Part shown: positions 23,344 to 35,471 of the stretch, piece by piece
How positions within the stretch are numbered: position 1 is the stretch's first letter
How the letters are laid out: each line of letters opens with the position of its first letter
Assembly (NCBI GenBank): GCA_027257055.1
Contig: JAPVLO010000322.1
Span: forward strand, 1,116,001 to 1,180,000
Source: Cephalopachus bancanus
Taxonomy: Eukaryota; Chordata; Mammalia; Primates; Tarsiidae
Reading direction: 5' to 3'
DNA length: 64,000 nt
Notes under the pieces: model-generated
What the model saw: the letters and a program-made list of their open reading frames with translations, nothing else
What the model was told of the DNA's origin: nothing
Database searches by the model: none
Translations under genes and position numbers: made by a program

Positions 23344-23384
23344 GTAAGAATTTCAAGACAACAACAGCAGAGCATTAAATCAAG

Positions 23385-24420
23385 CATAGACCCTTTTAAG
23401 AGTGATGCCTTAGGACCTCATCAAACTGAAAAACTTCTGTAAAGTGAAAGAAACCATCAAGAGAGTGGGGAGACAGCCCACAGAATGGAAAAAATATTTG
23501 TACACTGGATATCTGACAAAATCCTAACATCAGGATCTATAAGGAACTCAAATATGCCTAAAAGAAAAACAACAACAACAAAAACAAGCAGCCCTATTAA
23601 AAAGTGGGCAAAATATATGAATAGACACTTCTCAAAAGAAGACATATGAGCAGCCAACAGATACATGAAAAAATGCTCAGCCTCAACTAATTATCAAATA
23701 AATGCAAATTAAAACCACACTGAGATACCATCTAACTCTAGTCAGGATGACCGTCATCAATAACTCAGGAAACAATAGATGCTGGAGAAGATGTGGGGGA
23801 AAGGGAATGCTTCTACACTGTTGGTGGGAGTGTAAACTAACACAACCTCTATGGAAAACAGTGTGGTTATTCCTAAAATATCTAAAAATCGACCTAAAAT
23901 ACAACCCAGCTATCCCCTTTTGGGAATATGCCCTGAGGACCTCAGATCATTCTATAAAAAAGATACCTGCACACTCATGTTTATTGTAGCATTATTCACA
24001 ATATCAAAAACATGGAGCCTACTGTGCTGCCCATTGAAAGTGGACTGGATTTAAAAAAAAGGTGGTACATATACACAATGGATATTATGCAACCATAAAG
24101 AAGGACAAAATTATGAACTTCGCAGCAACTTGGATGGACTATCAACTCAGTGATCTATCACAGAAACAAAGAACTGAGTACCATATATTCTCACTTATAA
24201 GTGAACCCTGAACATTTATCATAATACTATAAGAAAGGGATTGGCAGTAGCGGGACACTGCCAGGGGAGTGTGGGTGGACACATAATATCAGTAAGTGTA
24301 CCTGATCTCAAACCAGGCAAAGTGGGGACCAAAGGGAGGCCCAAATGTTACCTGCATGATTACCACTTATCTACCTAATCCTGAATTGTATTCCACATCT
24401 TTAAAAAAAAAAGAATGGGA
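23385..24420 (+). mobile_element. L1 LINE, 5'-truncated, with lineage-type 3' UTR
   Basis: Starts in ORF2 ('ctgaaaaacttctgtaaagtg'), runs through 'aaaccacactgagataccatct' and 'gatgctggagaagatgtggg' to the ORF2 end. Its 3' UTR holds one hairpin copy (24243-24262, GGCAGT...ACTGCC) and ends 'tgaattgtattccacatctttaaaa'. Stops and shifts show it is dead. Confidence 0.93.
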
Positions 24421-25334
24421 CTCTATACATCTACACAGGTCATATGCTCATGAAGGTGGCCCTAGCAACAGAGCAGTAGTTTGCATGGCCACTGTGAATG
24501 CGCTTTTATCCCTACCAAAGCTCAGGACAGCTCAGAATCAGCTCAGCTGGACTGAGAAACACCCGGGTCCGGGTCCTCATCCTCTTGGGTGGATGCTGGA
24601 GAAGGGAGAGGCTGTGGGGTGCACTCAGCAGGGAGCATGTGCATCCCCAGATATTTTTGCAGTTTACTGCTGACAGAACACCCTCTTATGTCCTATGGAA
24701 AGGAAGTCAAACCCAAATTTTAGCTCCAGGTGTTGGAGGTGTTCAGTTGAGCATTAAGGGTTGGGAGGGAGAATGAGATGGAGCCCTGGACATCCAGTCC
24801 AACGTAGGCTGTTTCTCTCCCTTTGATTTCATGTACTGGGTCTTTTGTAAGCTGTTTCCCTGATGCAAGTTCTCTGTTACTGTAAAAACATTTGGAAACC
24901 ACTGTGGTCCTTACGAAGGCCATCATTATCTCACTTTGACCTGTGATTATGGGTGCTGTAAACACACCCACTTAGGTAGTCTCACTCCATTGTTTCCAAT
25001 ATGGATTACCTGAAGGTGACAATTTGATGACATTGTTCTCATGGTGCCAATTCATCCCTAACCACTTAATTGGCCATGGAATATCAATGAGAGGCAATTC
25101 CAAAGTTGTCCAGCCCTGGAGAGAGCTTGCTCTGGCTAGCTGCAAGGCTGATAAACTGATCTTTCCCAGAAACATGAGCCCGTGCCTTTCTGTGCCTTCT
25201 GTTTGAGTGGTACTCATGGAGGCAGTGCCCAGCCTCTAACACCCAGTGTACACACATGCACCAGTGACCCCAACTGAACCATGGCTATGTATGACCTGTC
25301 ACCTCAACACAGCAACAATACTAATATTCACAAA
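24421..25334. other. Unassigned stretch
   Basis: Open frames at 24296-24673 and 24498-24776 (plus) lack domains; no repeat recognised. Confidence 0.4.
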
Positions 25335-25425
25335 TATTTACCGAGCACCTACTGTACATTGAGTGCTATTGTACATGCTTTTATCTAGTCCTCCCTACAG
25401 TCCCTAAAGGGTATTATTATTATTA
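25335..25425 (-). mobile_element. MIR-like fragment split by an Alu (left part)
   Basis: 'ccgagcacctactgtacattg', then 'tcctccctacagtccctaaagg', is an old SINE/LINE remnant. Related sequence may continue after the Alu (25703-25795). Confidence 0.5.
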
Positions 25426-25702
25426 GAGACAAGGTCTTGCTGTGTCACCAGGCTGGAATGCAGTGGCATGATCATAGCTCACTGCGGCCTCAAACTCTGA
25501 GGCTCAAGTGATTCTCATATCTCAGCCTTCCATGTAGCTAGGACTACAGGTCCTAGCCTGGCTAATTTCTATTTTTATTTTTGTAGAGATAGGGTCTTGC
25601 TCTGTTGTCTAGGATGGTCTCAAATCCCTGACCTCAAGTGCTCCTCCTGCCTCAAACTCCCAAAGCACTGGGATTACAGGAGTGAGACATTGTGCCTAAC
25701 CA
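25426..25702 (-). mobile_element. Alu SINE, older
   Basis: 'gagacaaggtcttgctgtgtc' to 'gagtgagacattgtgcctaac'; diverged, with internal small deletions. Confidence 0.93.
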
Positions 25703-25808
25703 AGGATACTATTATTCCAAATTATTCCCCTGGATCTGGGTTCAAGCCCAGCTGGTCTGACTCTAGAGCATTTACTACTCTGATTATATCCAACTATTTA
25801 TGACATGC

Positions 25809-26175
25809 TGCTATGGTCTGAATGCTTGTCTCCCCAGATCCATATGTTGAAACTGCATTTCCTATACAGTAGTACTGAAAGGTGGGGCCTTTGGGAGGTG
25901 TTAAGGTCATGAAGGCTCTGACCACACAGATTCGATTGGTGCCCTCACAAAAGAGGCCTGAGGGAGATTGTTCCCCCTTTTTGCCCTTCTGCCATGTGAG
26001 GACACATGAAAGTTACTGTCTATGAGGAACAGGCTCTCATTAGAGAGCCACCAAATCTGCTGGTGCCTGGATCTTGGATTTTCCAGTCTCCAGAACTGTG
26101 AGCAATAAATTTCTATTGCTTATAAATTCCTCATTCTAAGATATTTTGTTATAGCCGCCCCAATGGTCTAAGACA
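25809..26175 (+). mobile_element. MLT1-type MaLR solo LTR with 5-bp duplication
   Basis: From 'tgctatggtctgaatgcttg' to 'ggtctaagaca', with MLT1 landmarks 'ggtggggcctttgggagg', 'gccatgtgaggacaca' and 'ccagaactgtgagcaataaa'. Flanked by a perfect 5-bp duplication 'catgc' (25804-25808 and 26176-26180), as expected for MaLR integration. Confidence 0.94.
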
Positions 26176-26180
26176 CATGC

Positions 26181-26570
26181 CTACTATATTCAGGTACATG
26201 AAATAAGTAATGAGCAAGACAGACAGGGCTTCTGCCATTATGAAGCCAACAATCTAGTGGGGGCAGATGGGCATCAGTCCTCCACCCAAATATACAGTCA
26301 CAGGTGGTGATTGGTTATAGAGGAGAGGTGTGGGGAGCTATGAGAACACATGATGAGGGCCCCATATAGGTTGGAAGAGTCAGGGAGAGATTCACCAGGA
26401 AGTTACTTTCAAGATGGAAATTGAGTGGACGTTAACTAGCTTGGAGAGTTTCATTTTTATACCAAGGAAGGTGGATGTAGAGCAGAGGGAGACCAGGACA
26501 GTTCAAGGGGAGGGTACATACCTCTAGAGCAGGAAGGGTTACATAGAGATGAGGACAGGACTGTCCTCGC
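26181..26570 (+). mobile_element. Ancient interspersed repeat (L2-type era)
   Basis: 'gagcaagacagacagggcttctgcc', 'aacaatctagtgggggcag' and later 'gggagagattcaccagg' fit the widespread old repeat starting 'gagcacctactatgtgccag'. Family not named with certainty. Confidence 0.55.
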
Positions 26571-28290
26571 AGGATATTCTATATTTGCAGACAGTCCCAG
26601 AGTAAACAAGAGGAACAAGGAGAGCTGAAGAAACATTTATCCCAACCTGCCCAAATGGGCTGATGGACTTAAAGCACTATAACATGTACCATTTTGGGAT
26701 AGGGACCTATTTATTTGGAATGTGATAAGAAGACAGGGCTTCCTGTCCTTCCAATTTCCATTCCTATGCTGAGGGAAGCTACTATTGAGATCTGGTTTTC
26801 TTCCTCTGAGATAAAAGTGGCTGTTTTGGACTACGACTTAATTACTTCTTGGCACCTGATATCAGGAATTTGTTAATTCAGAAAGCCAAGAAATTCAGCC
26901 AGGTCTCAAAGTGCTATCCAAGCAAGTAAGATGTGAGTTCCAGCTGTCTCTAGTTGTGGCTGGAACTATGTCTTTTATCTTTCCTCCCTTTTTCTTTTAT
27001 CAGTAACTGGTTCTGCTTATCATTGGTCTATCTGTCCCAAGGTTGCTCATTTCTCATTTTCTTTATATTAATTAGGAGCAATGCTTTCAAGTGTCACACA
27101 CTCAGTTGAGACTAGCAAAAAGTAGGGTTCTATCATAAGGATGTTGGGATGTTTCATGAAATTCAAAAAGACGTGTAACTGGACCTTAGGAACAAACAGA
27201 TCTACGTGGTAGAGCATAAAGCAGGATTCCTCTCTCCATTTCTGCAACTGACAGGGAGGATAGGGACAGGGAGATGCTTCATTCTCCCAGCCATAGGTAA
27301 AATAGAAAGATCTTAGAGAAGAGCTGGTTCTGCCAGGGAAGCAGAACAAAGCCCACTATGCAAGAGGAAGGGGATGGCCTACTTCTTGCTGCTAACCGCA
27401 GAAACTTTCCTCACTAATGAAGTGTGGTCCAGTGAATGTCTAGACTTGACCAATCAGATCAGCCGTCTCCCCCATATCAAGAGAAGTAGGTGCAGGAACA
27501 TAGAGAGGAGGTGGAGTGTTGCTAGATGTAGCCCCTTTCGGCACTGAATTGGAAATGCGAGACAACTTCTCCTTAACACTGACCAATTGAGTTGGGTCTC
27601 CAAATGTCACCTGAATGAGCAGGACACTCATGCCTCTGTGCTCCTGCCTATGCCTGGGTTTCACTTCATTAGTTTTGCCCTGAAAGTCAGATGTAGGCAC
27701 CCGCTCCTTGTTTGTTCATCTCTTCTAACATGGCTACCTTAGAAGGGGAGGCTTATTTTCTGTTGGTTCACACGCTCCATTGTTGCTTTAGCAGAAGTGA
27801 GAGCTTACTGCTCATTGGTCCAGTAGCATCAAAATATAGTAACTCCAGAAATGAACACATTTGCATATCAGCATTTGCTGTTGAAGGTAAAGTCACTTTA
27901 GTTTTCATACCACAGCTCTTGAACATGCCCAGTATTTACTTTTCTCTTTATATGTCCCAAGGTAAGATGATCATGAACAGAATCTAAGGAAAATCCTTGT
28001 TATGCATTTTGAGACTCCAGGTTCAAAATGTGGCATAGAGTTTCTGAGGATTGTGCCTTCTGCCTCTGCACAGAACCCACCTAGGTCCTCTCCAGCAAGG
28101 ACTGAATCAAAGCCTGGGTATCGAGTGCTCTTACCTGGTTGCTCTATCTCAGTCCATGGGACAGTCATAGCTGTTCCTTATATTTGCTATTCCTGTGTTC
28201 TGTAGAGTTTTTACTTATCCTTTGTTACTCCAATCCTGGGAGAGTTACTCATTCTTAGATTAAGTTTTATCTATTCAAATTACTGTATAA
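26571..28290. other. Unassigned stretch with an octamer site
   Basis: No gene or repeat recognised over about 1.7 kb. An exact octamer ATTTGCAT (POU-factor site) lies at 27859-27866, and an inverted CCAAT ('attgg') lies nearby at about 27815. Either could occur by chance. Confidence 0.4.
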
Positions 28291-28367
28291 AAGATATTGT
28301 TACACCAAAGAAGATAAAGATATTGTTACACCAAAGATATTGTTACACCAAAGATATTGTTACACCA
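28291..28367. repeat. 17-bp minisatellite, four copies
   Basis: The unit 'aagatattgttacacca' occurs at 28291, 28317, 28334 and 28351 with no mismatch; a 9-base interruption separates copies 1 and 2. The lack of mismatches suggests recent slippage or duplication. Confidence 0.96.
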
Positions 28368-28394
28368 AAGAAGGTAAATACAAAATTTCAAATT

Positions 28395-28485
28395 AAATTT
28401 TATTATTCCCATTTCACAGATGGGGAGCTGAGGCTAAAGAGGCTATATCTTCTGCAGCAGATGCTGTTGGTGTCCTGCCCATTTC
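28395..28485 (-). mobile_element. MIR SINE fragment
   Basis: 'cccatttcacagatggggagctgaggc' layout is reverse MIR. Confidence 0.65.
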
Positions 28486-28574
28486 TCCTTGCCCCTGACA
28501 CTTCAGTGCAATTATGTGGACATATATCTGCCAGAACCTGCATTTCTGTGGCTGAGGGTTTTCCCCAGTTGTCT

Positions 28575-28871
28575 TTTTTTTTTTTTTTTTGAGTCGGGGT
28601 TTCACTCTGTTGCCCAGGTTGGAGTGCAGTGGCACACTCATGGCCACTGCAGTCTCAGCCTGCTGGGCTCAGATGATCCTTCTACCTCAGCCTTCCAAGT
28701 AGCTGGAACCGCAGGCATGTGCCACCATGCCCAGCTAATTTTTTTGATTTATTGTAGAGACGAGATCTTGCCATCTTTTTCAGGCTGGTCTTGAACCCCT
28801 GAGCTCAGGCAATCCTCTCGCCTTTGCCTCCCAAAGTGCTGGGATTACAGGCTTGAACCATCGTGCCTGGC
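28575..28871 (-). mobile_element. Alu SINE
   Basis: Full dimeric Alu from a T18 run ('gagtcggggtttcactctgttg') to 'gaaccatcgtgcctggct'. Confidence 0.95.
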
Positions 28872-28879
28872 TCCCTGGC

Positions 28880-29085
28880 TGCCAAATTTCTTTGTTTCTG
28901 TGATAAACTGCTGAGTATTATAGACTCTAAATCCATCCAAGTTGCTGCAAAGTCCATAATTAGTTCTTCTTTATGGCTGTGTAATATTCCATTGTGTATA
29001 TGTATCACATTTTAAAAATCCAGCCCAGTTTCATTGGGGAGCACAGTTGGTTCCATGTTTTTGCTATTGTGAATAGTCACCTGCT
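28880..29085 (-). mobile_element. L1 LINE fragment
   Basis: 'tttctgtgataaactgctgagtat', 'taaatccatccaagttgctgc' and 'ccatgtttttgctattgtgaatag' are reverse ORF2 3' sequence, parallel to 50990-51180. Confidence 0.9.
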
Positions 29086-29159
29086 CTTCTTCCTCTCTTC
29101 CCTGCCAGTGTTTCCTTCATCTCCCACACAAACCTCTTGCACTCTGATTCCTTTCTCTG

Positions 29160-29265
29160 GGTCTGCTTCTGGGCACAAATCCAAGATCGCACAATGAGGC
29201 AGTGGTAGAGAAGGGACTGGAGCCCTGTTTTCCTGCTGCATAGACTAAATTCCATGCACGGCACT
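29160..29265 (-). mobile_element. MIR SINE fragment, probable
   Basis: 'gaggcagtggtagagaagggactggagccc' pattern fits reverse MIR. Confidence 0.5.
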
Positions 29266-29954
29266 GCTCCGCCCCTATGGTCTTAGCAATAGGACTTTAC
29301 ATGTGAATTCGTGATCACTTCTCAGCTAATTCTCAAACTGCAAGCTTTCTACCTAGTTGAAACAGTTTTGGAGAGGCTGGTCACCACTTCCCTTTCAAAA
29401 GTAGACTCTTCTACTCAGGCCCCTGCTCACTGGGAGCTCTAAGTGCCCTGTTTATAATAACATGGAGGCCTCTTATTGACATTTCCCTATATTCCAGACA
29501 CTTGGTTAAGCACTTACCTCTACTGGCTCATGTAATCTGCAGCATAGTGCTACGCAGTAGGTCTTGGCTATTGAAAGGAAGGACCCTGAGAAACTTAGAA
29601 TAAACTTAGTTCACATTTTGCCTCGCATAGCCATTTTTGCTTAGACTGACGTGGTTTGAATCTAGCACAGTTTAGACATAAATAGATATATTTCCAATAG
29701 GGAGGTTTTAGGAAGCATTCAGACATTTTACTGCAGGCCAAGCTGTCAGCCTACCCCACCCTCTTGGAAGATCTCCATCAATTGCAAGACAAGGACAACC
29801 CAACCTTTCAACGTATGGGTTAGCATAATAATCTCTAAGAAACTTTCAGATTCCTTGTCAAAGGTGGAAGGTCAAAGATCACCCCTTAGCTGCCTAAAGT
29901 CATAGAAATGATCATTAGTCTACCTTTTTTGATAAGGAGCTTGTGTATTGGAAA
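29266..29954. other. Unassigned stretch with a weak MIR-like patch
   Basis: 29475-29560 may be old MIR; the rest is unassigned. Confidence 0.35.
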
Positions 29955-30376
29955 TGTCTGACAGGTTTCTTGCAGGAAAACTGTTCCCCTTGTCTCCTCC
30001 CATCTAGCCCACCACCATGGCAGCAATCATGCGACTAACCCTCTCACCTGCCTGCTGTTCATCACCTGATATCAGTACCTGCACTTACCTGCCTCTTTGT
30101 GATGATGCGGAGCAGACCACCACCCACTCACCTTAATGACCTTCACCCATCAAAGGGAAGGATTAAAAGGATTCAACCATGAGTAACCAGTGGCCATTGC
30201 CTTGCTAAGCTATGGTGTGGCCACGTGCTCTTTGAGCTATGACCAGGCCATGTTTCCTGACTTTGGACCCCTTCCCTACCTTGGGCAGGTGAATCTCCTC
30301 TCTCTCTTTCTCTATGATTTTTCTAAATAAACTATATTTTCTAATCTAACTTCTGTGCAATTCTTTGCAGCTTTCA
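29955..30376 (+). mobile_element. Probable ERV long terminal repeat
   Basis: A 422-base span that begins TG, ends CA and has AATAAA at 30326-30331 about 50 bases before its end. Just downstream, 'tggtatcagg' (30379-30388) looks like a tRNA-Leu-type primer binding site, as in ERVL-class elements. No gag, pol or env follows. Boundaries are inferred. Confidence 0.5.
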
Positions 30377-30480
30377 TATGGTATCAGGTTGCACAGCAGA
30401 CACCCACACTCTTGGCGGGCCTGACCTAACATTCTGGAGGCCTTGCTTGTGAGACATATCACAATGCTAATAAAATATGA
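30377..30480 (+). mobile_element. Possible start of ERV internal region
   Basis: Begins with the primer-binding-like motif and continues 'cttggcgggcctgacctaac'. Too short and decayed to assign further. Confidence 0.3.
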
Positions 30481-30489
30481 AAAGATATA

Positions 30490-30620
30490 GGATTATTTTC
30501 ACTTAACAATAAGGTCTTGGAAACTTAGGGAAGTTAAATAATATGCTCAAACTCAGTTAATACATGATGGATTCAAACCTAGGTCTGCTTGATCCTAAAA
30601 CTCATGGTAATGTGTGATGA
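30490..30620 (-). mobile_element. MIR SINE fragment
   Basis: 'caataaggtcttggaaacttaggg', then 'gatggattcaaacctaggtctgc', is reverse MIR. Confidence 0.65.
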
Positions 30621-30955
30621 CCAAGTCCTTTCTCCTCTCTTTTCTCTTCCAGTCCCTCCAACCAGCACAGCTTGTTGGCCCAGAAATGTACACTTGATCT
30701 CCAGCTGTTCCAAGCATCATCTTCATCCCTTGGTGCTCAGGGAGACTGAACCTGTCTGGGTTGCTGAACTAGGGAACCTGGGAGAGTCGGAGCCATAGCA
30801 GGCCAGAGCTAAAGTATGAGGGAGTAGATACTGTGAATGAAAGGAGGCAGCTTGGGGAAGGAGGAAAATGGGGTAGAACTGCTGAGAAGGTGAGATGAAG
30901 ACATACCAGAGTTTGGGACGTCCTCGCTCTTGTTCCTCCAGGAGGGTTCTAGAAC
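30621..30955. other. Unassigned stretch
   Basis: No recognisable gene or repeat. Confidence 0.4.
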
Positions 30956-30959
30956 ATTC

Positions 30960-31160
30960 TCCTGACTAAAAATAATAGCATTCATGTACCAGGCATGTGC
31001 TAAGCCTTTGCATACATGATCGCATGTTATGCTCACAACAATCCTTGGTACTTCTAGTCTCACCACGTTTTAGAGGGAAGGACACAGGATCACTCAGTCT
31101 CACAGCTGGAAAGTGGCAGAACTGCATTTGGATCCAAGCGGTCTCCGTTCAGAGCTGTGC
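30960..31160 (-). mobile_element. MIR SINE
   Basis: 'accaggcatgtgctaagcc', 'cacaacaatccttgg', 'cacagctggaaagtggcagaac' in reverse MIR order. Confidence 0.75.
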
Positions 31161-31635
31161 TTCTCATTTCTACGTAACCTTATTTTGGGGTCGTTAGAAA
31201 CAATAACAACCAACAAACACACACCCCAAACCACCTACCTTTTTAATCACACCAGTTTCCGCGAGTCTCTCATCCTTGGCATAAGCAATCCCAACTAGAA
31301 CAGAAGCGTTCACAGAGGATTTTGTTTTCCCCTCTGGGTTTATCCTGTTTGACTATGGTATCAGTGACAACATCTGCTTTGTATTTCCACAGACTCTTTT
31401 TCAAAGCATGTACTCGAAGCATGACTGAGTGTTTGATTTTTGGACTGAGTGAATATGTTTTATTTCCCTGACAATCCACATCTCTTGGGCACATGGTGCC
31501 TCTGAATGAGTTGTCTGGGTTGTTTGGTTCATCTGAACAGTCCATGCCTTGATAACTGCTTCTCACCACTCCTTCTCTCCTCATCTGATGGCTGAATCCA
31601 TTTGAACAGGGTTTTGCACTTCCACGTAATTTATT
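31161..31635. other. Unassigned stretch
   Basis: The minus open frame 31270-31698 (142 codons) shows no domain I recognise. Confidence 0.4.
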
Positions 31636-31639
31636 TACT

Positions 31640-32420
31640 AATTCGTGTGCTCCTTCAGCAATCAAGCATTTCTTGAGCACCTCTTCTTTACTACACATTA
31701 AGCTGGCGACCAGCGAGCTCAGAAGATGTTGTCTTCGGCTTCAGGGAGCTCACAGAGTGTGGTGTGGGGAAGATAGTGGGAAGGAAGAAGGCCATTGATG
31801 ACCCCACAGCAAGCTAAGAGCTGTCATAGAGGCAAGTGCAGAGGTGACATGACTTTAGAAGGGCAGCCTGCGCATCAGTCTGGGGATTCTAGCAAGGCTT
31901 CCAAGTGAGTTGACTGCAGTGGTGAAGGCCAGGTGGGTGTCAGCTAGGTAGAGAACGGATGGGGAAGTGGGGGAGCATTTGAAGCAGAGACGATAGCAAA
32001 TACACACGATAGCAATGTCAGGAGAAAGTCGGGAGAGTTGCAAGTGGCCTGGCATTGCAAAAGCACAGGGGGAGGGGATGTATGGGCAGAATGACCAGGA
32101 GGTCACACCTGCAAGGGCTTCAAGGGACAGCCTTCCTAATAAGGGGAGGAATTTGGAGTCTATCCTAAAAGCAACAGGAGACCAGAAAAAGTTTAAGCAG
32201 GGGGTGGTTGCTGCTGGGCAGATTCCTTATGGTGACAGTGGTGTCGTTTGAGGGGTGTGTGTGTGTCATTTTCACTATCAGAAAATCCAGGTGGGAGGCA
32301 ATACTCTCACCCAGAAGAGCACTGGTGGAGGGAATGGAGAGAAGAAAACAGATTTGAGAGACATGTGGGAGGTGGAATTGGCTGAACTGGATTGAGTAAA
32401 GCAGTGCTGAAGGAGACAGA
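31640..32420 (+). mobile_element. Ancient interspersed repeat (L2-type era)
   Basis: 'aagcatttcttgagcacctc', 'cagggagctcacagagtgtgg', 'gaatttggagtctatcctaaaagcaacagg'-type text and 'ggaggcaatactctcacc' are shared by a widespread old mammalian repeat. Includes a short (GT)n near 32255. Confidence 0.5.
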
Positions 32421-33960
32421 GGCATCCTTCACCCTTAGGTCAGTGGCTCAGTGACTGTGTGGTGATGGCGTGATGGAAGTGATGGAACAGGCATAGGGGC
32501 TGAGGCTGCGATGGGGAGGATGAATTCAGGCTTGAATATGCTGAAGTAGATTTGCCTGTGAGTCATTTAGGGGAATGTTGGCTGTTTGGGGGTACAACTC
32601 CAGAGAGGGGATAAGAACCAGATACCAGTACTCAGACAGCACCTACAACTGCCTAGAGAACGAGATTTGATGATGGTGTAAGGAATGCTCTTCTGCTCAT
32701 CTTAGACATCTTGGGTCTTTTCTAACAAGTTTCTTTATTTGGAAAATCCCCCCTATCTGTTTTTGGGCGTGTAGTCAAATTGCAATGTTGGTGTTCCGCT
32801 AGTTTCCCTGGAAAGATATACCTTCCTACCCATTTGGATATAGCATGTCAGAGTTGATGTTGAGGATTTTGCTTCCTTGCACTTTATTGATACATTCCTT
32901 GCATTTGGTATCCATAGTCCTCTGGCCATCACCAAGTCAACAGGATTCTAATATTCCTTTCCCTGATCCAACCAAAGCTCTTTGTAAATTGGACTCAGCA
33001 GGAATAAGTCCAGTGACCTCATAAATAGTGGAAATGATTGCAAATCAGAATTCATATATGTTCCCAACTCAGTGGGTATCCTTCTCCCCCACAAAGGAAG
33101 CAATCATCGCTTTCAAATTTCTGTTTGCCCTTTTACTCAGCTATGTTGGAAGAAAATATATAGAGAGATTTTGCTCTATACGCTTGAAAGGTCCATTTCC
33201 TTCAACCTGAAAAAATAAAAGTCCTATGTCTGGCCCTGTGTAGTCAGGTGGTCCCACTTGGGGAACAACCAGGTGTATGAGGGGCTGGCTGGGAACTCAC
33301 AGAAATGTTCTTCCAGGGGAACCTGTGAAAATATTTCATACTCAAAGAAACTCTTAAAAAATTTGTGACAGAGATTTTTAATGTTCCGTCAATATCTTCC
33401 ACAGCACACTACATTCCCCTGGCATGTACGACTGGTGAACATGGGCAGAAGTGATTATGCCCCTTTTGGGCTTGGCACCACATGAGATCCTCTACATTCT
33501 CTTTCTTTCCTGTGTTCTGGCTTTTACAGTTAACCAGTGGAACACCCAAATCCCTAAAAGATGACGGCATAACCAGATGAAAGGCACATGAGTCCTGAAT
33601 GACTGCATGGAGCAAAGTCCCACCCTCAGACCTGAATTAAATACTATCACGAAGGAGAAATAAACTTCCTTTGTGTTTAAACACTGAGATTTTGAAGTTG
33701 TCAGATGTGGGAGCTAGGTTATCCTTTCTAATGCATGTTTCTTTGCTGAGGATTGCTTAAAATCCCTATTGGTTTTGAATAGAAGAGGCTTCTTTTCCTC
33801 CCCTCTTTCCCTCCCTCTGCTTTTTCCTATGAATCCAGCAACTTCTTGTTCTGATACCACAAGGATATTGAAGATAGAGTGAGGCCAAGAGAGTACTTGG
33901 TAGAGAACATTCATAGTCTTTGATTTTTGTCTTGTCCGTAGCTTTTACTAGCTGATAAAT
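32421..33960. other. Unassigned stretch
   Basis: No gene or repeat recognised over 1.5 kb. Short open frames (33028-33210 and others) lack domains. Confidence 0.4.
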
Positions 33961-33964
33961 CACC

Positions 33965-34095
33965 TGATTTTGTTCAATCTCAGTTTCCTTACTTGTGCAA
34001 TGGGTATATATGAATCAGAGGGGTTGCTGTGAGGATTTCGGTGATCATGTGTATGAAAGCAAGGTTTATAAAACATAAAGCTGTACATGCTGTGG
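33965..34095 (+). mobile_element. MIR SINE fragment
   Basis: 'caatctcagtttccttacttgtgcaatggg' pattern, then 'gttgctgtgaggattt', is sense MIR. Confidence 0.75.
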
Positions 34096-34279
34096 ATGGC
34101 TACTAGGGAAGTAGGAGCGATGTCTTCCCTTTTGCCATTCTCCCGCCTTCCCTCTGCACTTGTGGGTGTCCACATTATTTAGTGGAAGCACCAATGTTGT
34201 GCCCCAAATTCTATTACGTTGCACTGATGGAAATATTCCTTGGGTTGCATTTTATAGAAAGTAAAGTAATTTTATTCCT

Positions 34280-34810
34280 TCTCAATACTTTTTTCTTCTT
34301 CTTTCTAGATTTATGGAAAGATAATTCATAGCAGAGTTAATAAGTCAATTAAGTTTCATTTAGTTTACGAGAAGCCTCAATTCTAAAACCTCCCAAGAAA
34401 CAAAACTGCATCTATTCACACAAATGGCAACATTTTTTTTTTGAATAAACAATTTCTTTTTGTGTTATATTGTTTTTATGTCCTAAAAGGACAGAGAGAT
34501 CCACCAGTCTTGGAATTTCCATAATTTAAGAGCAATCATTTGCTTTTTCTAATTTGTCCTAATGAGCTCACATTTTTTCTTTATCAGACTCATTTTCTCT
34601 GGCAAAAGGTCATCATGGGCAATCATCCATGTCTGCTGGGTATAAATTGTTTTCATAACAATTTTCATTTGCCTTGGAAAATGTGCCAGGCTGAAAACAT
34701 GGCCACTTTGTATCTATGACAGTGTGCATCGTATTTCCCCCATTTGCTTTGGTAGATCAACCTTCCAAACAATAACAATTGACGGAATTAGTAATGCTAG
34801 CTGATGATGT
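34280..34810. promoter_or_regulatory. Candidate conserved noncoding element
   Basis: About 530 repeat-free bases, AT-rich and of high complexity, with several AACAAT/ATTGTT (SOX-type) and ATTA cores ('gtcaattaag', 'aataacaattgacgg', 'ggaattagtaatgctagc'). No open frame of note. Enhancer-like by composition only. Confidence 0.45.
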
Positions 34811-35395
34811 GGACTGACAAGACTCCTTCCCTGCCTGAACGTTTTGCTCACAGACCCTGCCTTCCAGTACTACAGAGCTGTCTTGCCTGCTCTCTGTGCC
34901 TCACTCATGGCTCCAGATCCCGTGATTGCTCCCTTCCCACCTGGCTGGTGAGCTTTCTGGCTGCCCTTGCCTGGGACTTGGACATCAATTCCCCTTCCCT
35001 CCATGTCCCATTGCTGAAGACTGGGAAGACCCACTCCCACCCCTAGCCTCAGCTTTTAGGGGTCCTGGACCAAGTCTGGGAACACTGTGAGCGTCAGATG
35101 CAGGAGGGGCTCCAAAAAGCACTATATTTAACATTTTATCTTAACTTTCTAAATGTTCAAACATGTATTTTACTGATTTATTACTAAGCTCTTCTCTGTT
35201 TCAGAGACTGAGCACTAACATATAAGAGAACACATTCCTACCCAGTGTTTATGGTCCAGCAGTGGAGATGAACAACTAAACAAAAAATTATGTGGCCATT
35301 GTGTTCAGAGATAGACAGGAAGCAGGGTGTCAGGATGAAAGTTTCTGCTCAGGTTCAAGTCAAACAGACACGACGTTCTAATGGGTAAGCTAGAC
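34811..35395. other. Unassigned stretch
   Basis: 34804-35046 is an 80-codon open frame without a domain. 35200-35330 may be an ancient repeat. Confidence 0.4.
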
Positions 35396-35397
35396 TA

Positions 35398-35471
35398 GCA
35401 ATGACCAATAAGAATACAATGCCAGCTACAAATGTAAATTTTTTAAAAAATTGAAATAAAAAATGTAAAAT
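35398..35471 (+). mobile_element. hAT-type nonautonomous element, left part
   Basis: 'ccaataagaatacaatgccagc' and 'tacaaatgtaaattttttaaaa' match the start of a common mammalian hAT-type element. Its other half lies beyond the L1, at 36534-36816. Confidence 0.6.

Noticed and set aside
28291..28367. CRISPR-like array
   Set aside because: Units are contiguous with no spacers, in a vertebrate genome; it is a minisatellite.
31270..31698. 142-codon minus open frame
   Set aside because: No recognisable motif, paralogue or splice context; length is expected by chance in 64 kb.
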